Positions 39,402-43,522 of a stretch of 43,522 bases of DNA are shown piece by piece. Below the pieces are notes generated by a model. It saw nothing but the letters and a program-made list of their open reading frames with translations. It was not told the origin of the DNA and ran no database searches. The position numbers and the translations under genes are program-made. Each line of letters begins with the position of its first letter. The stretch's first letter is position 1. This DNA comes from Chara braunii (Eukaryota; Streptophyta; Charophyceae; Charales; Characeae): contig BFEA01000072.1 in assembly GCA_003427395.1 (NCBI GenBank), positions 949,787 through 993,308 on the forward strand. The letters are read 5' to 3'.

Positions 39402-40135
39402 GACTTTCCTGTAAGACACTGCCCTCAGACATAAATGTTAGCTGCCATTTAAGGGGGTGGGAGTGGAAGTCAGTGAACGTGTATGGGGGTGGATTCCAAC
39501 TGAGTACTCAGCATCATTTGTCATGTTTTCCTTTTGTTAGCATTTACTGTTGCTATTTGATCAGCTGTAAGATAGACATGGGGTATGCTCTGAATCTGAA
39601 TGGACGATTTAAAAACTAATAAGTAATCCCCCTAGAATTAGGTAATAAGCATGGAGTTTGGGAGGACTTGTATGTATGTATAGCAGTGATGCTGAAACTA
39701 GTGTCAGTCTTCTTGGGTCATCATTGTTATCACACACTCAATCGACTACTTAGTGAACAGTAGAAGGCAGGAACATATTATCTTGTGCTGGGGGTCGTTT
39801 CCAAAATGAGTGATAGGGCATGCCAGATTGACAATAGAATTATAGAATAGCACTTAGCAGTCGTACTGCTCGAAGAACCTGTGTTTCAAGCCTCCCTGAA
39901 GGTGGGAACCGTGTAATCAGAAGACAGGCGCAAGCAGGTATGTTAGCAATGAGGTCACCCTCAGTGCTCAAGCTGCTATGCTGGGCATAAGCAGTAGATC
40001 AGGTTCTGGTCAGTCTGTGGGCGGTAGCAAAACCATGTCTGCAGCAGCAAGAACTTAGATTAACAAAGGTGGAGGAAGAAAAAGAAAATAGGTGAACAGG
40101 CACGCAAAGAGATACTAGCAGCGGAAGTGTAGAAC
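39402..40135. other. Intergenic or leader DNA
   Basis: Nothing recognised until a K/E-rich broken frame from about 40035, which may belong to the gag-like relic. Confidence 0.4.
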
Positions 40136-41085
40136 TTGGAGACATGGGTGGTGGGGACATTCGAAGAGAAAGAAAAGGCCACGATTACAGTGAACTTGGG
40201 CTACATTGGGTCAATCCATGCTCAGTTGGACCTACTTATGTCTAGAACAGCAGTCCCAACGACAACAGTGGTCACACCTAGGTCGCTTGTTCCCCCTAAA
40301 CCATCACCGGTGCTAGGTGGTATTGTTCGGCATGCCTCAGCCTTCTGGCACGACTGCTGGTACTGCATCACAAGTTGTGGTGCGAAGTTCTTCAATCCCA
40401 GTGTTGGCCATTTTGGGGCCAGCACTGGCATCAGGCACAATGGGACTGCTTTGACCAGGTGTCGAATTCTGACCCCCTATTACTGTTACTGTACCCCACA
40501 GTCGTCAAGACTACTTTGGAGAAACTGGACCCTTGTACTGGGGAAAAAGGGGGGTCAGAATTTGACACCTGGTTAAAGAAGTCCCATTGTATGTCAGGAT
40601 TGAAAGACACAAAAGGACAGGGACATAATCATAGCATCAACATTACTGAAAGCCTCCGCCACAGCATGGCTGATTGGAGTTGTAGCAACAGATGGTTTCG
40701 GGAGAGATTTGAGGCTTGGGCGAGGATCAAGACCTTGGAGGATTTCGTGGGGTCGGTAGAGAAGACGGTCCGCAATCAGACAGCTGCACAAAAGGTTGCC
40801 GTCGAGCTCCGTATGCTTGAGATTCACATGTCTACACCAGTGAATGAGACAGTAGAGTACCTCATCAAGATCTCATGGGTCAGGTATGATCTTGAGATAC
40901 TCCAGATGAGCTATCTACGCGCACTCCTAGAAAACATTAGGAATTTGTTGGCGAGTGAGGGCAGCACTGTGTATAATGACGACACAAGTCTGATCACAGG
41001 TGTTTTGTGTATGACATGGAACGTGGTGTGTATGTCACCTGAGCTCCGTTTGTTTGTTTGCTTGCTTGGTTTGACACAAGTCTGA
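40136..41085 (+). pseudogene. Gag-like retroelement relic
   Basis: The frame from 40136 (METWVVGTFEEKEKATITVN) looks like the end of a charged N-terminal part. A second frame, open from about 40480 to 41085, contains SEFDTWLKK, then TLEDFVGSVEKTVRNQTAAQ and KVAVELRMLEIHMSTPVNET. This resembles the helical core of a Ty3-type Gag (a WL motif, then L..F...V). No zinc knuckle or pol was found downstream, so the element is truncated. A 46-bp inverted repeat (40432-40477 and 40550-40597) lies across the frame change. Family assignment is by pattern only. Confidence 0.38.
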
Positions 41086-42050
41086 TCCGATATTGGTTTC
41101 AAATTTGCAGGGTGAGTCGCATCCTGAGATTGATGGCCTATGGACAGAATGGGTTAACCACACGGAAATGTGGATTCCATGTGCAGATAAGCCAATGACT
41201 CAGAAGCGCAAGGGTGGGCATTCTACCCCTTCTTCCTTTCTCCAACCTTTTGCCTCTGCCACATTCCTTGTCCTTCCAATATAGCTAAACCCTCCTAATC
41301 TGTCGTTGCGCTCCCTGATCCCCACAGACGGATGAAGAAGCATATGCATGTATACCGACTCCAGCCCCCTACTTCCTTCTGTTCTTCTTCTCCCCTCCTT
41401 TTGGTTTCCTTCCGATGAAGATTCACATGCATGTATGCTGACTCCACCCGCCTGCTTCCTGCTGTTCTTCTTCTCCCCTCCCGTTGTTTTCCTTCTGTTG
41501 TCCGTTTCTGGTTCTGGGAGGTCTGCAGTTGCCAGTATACTGTCCCAATGATGCTTATCAAGTTCTAATGGAGGCATCTATGGTTAGCTCAGGGCTCTTG
41601 CGGGCCTATCTGTTAGTATTGTTGTGAGCTTGCTAGAGATGCTGGGCTGTGTGCTGGTTGCCCCTATCTGTGTGGGCTCTGTCAGGGCTCTTATGGGACA
41701 TGTAACACTGTAAGTGCCCGGCGTGTCGAGGGTTTATAAAACCTAACCCCAAACCCCAGGCTTGTTTAATGTTTCAAACCCAAAAAAATCCTTAAACCCC
41801 TCAACACCCTGGACTCCCCCTCAAACCCTTCAGACCCGTCGAACCAGTCAACCCGTTGACCCCGTTGAAATGCTTAAACCCCTCAACCCCTTGTATCCTA
41901 TTCCACATCTGTTGTATAAACCCTAGAATTCAACCCTTCATTGGACCTTAGACCCACAGCGCGTTCACTCTGGTGTCCCCCAAATCTCCTGGAGCCTCAG
42001 ACGGTGTGAATAACGTTCGCATACACAAAATAACTAAATCCAAAACCTTG
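41086..42050. other. Intergenic DNA with duplication and AAACCC-rich patch
   Basis: An approximately 80-bp tandem duplication spans about 41341-41500 (ATGCATGTATACCGACTCCA and ATGCATGTATGCTGACTCCA). At 41735-41935 the phrases AAACCCC, TTAAACCCCTCAA and TAAACCCTAGA recur. They are too irregular for a telomere repeat. Confidence 0.55.
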
Positions 42051-42215
42051 GACTTCCTTTTTTCTCTTTCTTTTAAGAAGGGTGTCGGCCTTGAGATATC
42101 ATCGTTGAACTGACCGGTCCCAGGTAATTCAGAATGATGTTATTCTGGTCATCTGGTTGCATCTGGATTCGAACTCGGGTCTCAATTGATTGGTGTAGCA
42201 ACTGAGCTATGCCCC
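42051..42215 (-). mobile_element. tRNA-related SINE, copy B
   Basis: On the minus strand from 42215 it reads GGGGCATAGCTCAGTTGCTA with an A box, and GAGTTCGAATCC (B box) about 30 bases on, at tRNA spacing. The anticodon arm is too short and the acceptor stem mismatched, so it is not a functional tRNA. The body AATTACC, GGTC, GATATC, CAAG, CCCTTCTT, AAGAAA follows in the same order as in copy A (5160-5337). Copy B has the better Pol III boxes. Confidence 0.7.
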
Positions 42216-42930
42216 TGGGCACTCAACACTTCACGACGACACTGTTGTCACACGCACAATACTCCTGTGAAGGTACTTCTTTTGACTGGTTGTCTGGAGG
42301 GGGAGTGTGGAGCTGATATACGCTGTGCAATTCCCCCGCGCCACCGGAAGGCGCAAACCGAAATCCTCAATGGTTACGTTAAGCCCTTTAGCATAAGGTC
42401 TCAGCTCACATTCTCGAAACCCCATCCAGCTTTAGCCGAGTTGCTTTGATATGTCCGGGAATTTCTTCGTGGCCCTTTACAGGTTAATTCCATTTTGATG
42501 CCTACGCGGTTGAACTGTGAAATCGTTGCTTTCCTTGCCTTTGTTTGACGTAGGACGGATCTTCATTACCCTGCTCTTCAAACATTTATGTAGGATCCTG
42601 CGCACTCCTTACCGCTTGTAACACAAGACGAAAAGAGGGGGGCCTTTCTCCCCCTATCTCCCCGTGTCAGAAGGGGGAGAAAGGTTTCGACCTGGCCACC
42701 CGTGACAAGTGAGAAGGCACACACAGTCCTCCCTTTGCATCCTCTGGCCCCAGATGCAAGGAGGGAAGGAAGTCCCTTCCTGGGAGTGCATCCTTCTTTT
42801 TTTTGTTATTGTGAAAAAGTCGATGAAACTGCTTGGCACGGTCAGGATTTTTCTTCTGGAGTTGCGTTTTGTGAACATGACAACACGGACACACATGCAC
42901 ACATGAGTGCAGGGTTGGTGTGAGTGAAGT
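42216..42930. other. Intergenic DNA with two hairpins
   Basis: CCTTTCTCCCCCT and AGGGGGAGAAAGG (42643-42655 and 42672-42684) form a perfect 13-bp-arm hairpin. CTTTGCATC and GATGCAAGG (about 42732-42760) form a second. No gene supported. Confidence 0.5.
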
Positions 42931-43003
42931 CGAATACTTTTCTCAGGGGTATTGCTAACTCTAGCTGAATACTTTTCTCAGGGGTATTGCTTAACTCTAG
43001 GTG
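42931..43003. repeat. 36-bp tandem duplication
   Basis: GAATACTTTTCTCAGGGGTA followed by TTGCTAACTCTAGCT or TTGCTTAACTCTAGGT occurs twice. Confidence 0.9.
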
Positions 43004-43482
43004 ATGTGGTGAGTCCTTATCCATAAGTCAAATGCACCCCCGGCAGACTGTCGGGGGGGGGAGGTGCGATTGTGTGTGTGTGGGAAGGCAACAGTGACAA
43101 CAAAGACTAGGGTGATGAATAAGGAGCAGAAGACGAGAGGAAAGGGCAGTGTTCGAGAGGTTTTTTGGTTTTATTGATTTGTGTGTTTTCATAATATTTT
43201 TGCTCCCCAATGTACTGGGCCCAGGAAAGAGTACGCTGGCTTGTGATGTTTAGAAGGGATGCTGGATCCCATAACCTTGCTGGAAACTGGCCTTACATTT
43301 TATCACTAAACCCCATATACTCAGCATCTCAAGCCCTTACATCAGCTCCTCAAACTCAAGCCTACATGTACGATATATATGAGTATGCCATGTGTTGTTC
43401 CTGCATACGTAATCCCGCACACCAGCCATGTACCTGTCCTTGAAGCTTGAAGCCTAAAGTATAGGTACTCGTAGACACTGTG

Positions 43483-43484
<2 letters not shown>
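43004..43484. other. Intergenic DNA, nothing recognised
   Basis: Only short frames without domains. Confidence 0.5.

Positions 43485-43522
<38 letters not shown>
43485..43522. repeat. (TG)n microsatellite at right window edge
   Basis: Uninterrupted TG to the last base. Confidence 0.95.

Noticed and set aside
41735-41935. Interstitial telomere repeat
   Set aside because: AAACCC phrases are irregular and there is no run of CCCTAAA units.
42153-42215. Functional tRNA gene on the minus strand
   Set aside because: The A and B boxes are good, but the acceptor stem has mismatches, the anticodon arm is too short, and the same head plus body recurs at 5160.

Overview
The window is nuclear eukaryotic DNA, most likely from a streptophyte (green-plant lineage) with a repeat-rich genome. 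It holds a U6 snRNA of plant type, U2 snRNA retrocopies, a Ty3/gypsy chromovirus, tRNA-related SINEs, many MITE-like inverted-repeat elements and long (TG)n and (GA)n microsatellites. The style of the gypsy gag (start with MVDTRGGTSTTP, then an E/K-rich stretch) reminds me of Chara, but that is inference. No operons, Shine-Dalgarno sites, rRNA or CRISPR array were seen. Both window ends lie in (TG)n, which suggests contig ends at microsatellites.

Layout. 1-1180: a solo LTR with a perfect 5-bp target duplication. 1180-4270: microsatellites and pyrimidine-rich DNA around a twin-primed (5'-inverted) U2 snRNA retrocopy at 3043-3260. 4270-5340: MITE-like palindromic elements and SINE copy A. 5340-13480: AT-rich DNA with decayed retroelement coding, including a degenerate CCHC knuckle at 7494-7535. 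13480-16440: short repeats, a T74 tract, a threefold ~125-bp repeat and a 66-bp minisatellite of about 14 units. 19620-21470: a cluster of hairpins and nested Tourist-like MITEs (TSDs TTA and TAT). 21567-22895: the only good candidate for a host protein exon, encoding the N-terminus of a type II membrane protein. It ends at a GTACGT donor and is followed by a foldback MITE and the U6 sequence. 24190-24670: three palindromic G-boxes and a second U2 retrocopy.

27433-36405 is a full-length but broken Ty3/gypsy chromovirus (LTR, gag, protease, RT, RNase H, DDX35E integrase, chromodomain, LTR) with a 940-base assembly gap. It sits inside a MITE whose two arms remain at 27380-27432 and 36410-36468. 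36470-43522 holds a possible second retroelement (primer-binding site at 38292, gag-like relic at 40136-41085), 171-bp repeats linked to duplicated TATA-bearing units, one intact MITE copy and SINE copy B on the minus strand.

Nothing here works as a gene pathway. The biological theme is mobilisation. Small nuclear RNAs and tRNA-related SINEs appear to have been copied by LINE-type machinery that is not encoded in the window. DNA-transposon MITEs nest in one another, and the gypsy element landed in a MITE. The most striking single object is the U2 retrocopy with its 5' half inverted, an A-rich tail and a 17-bp target duplication.
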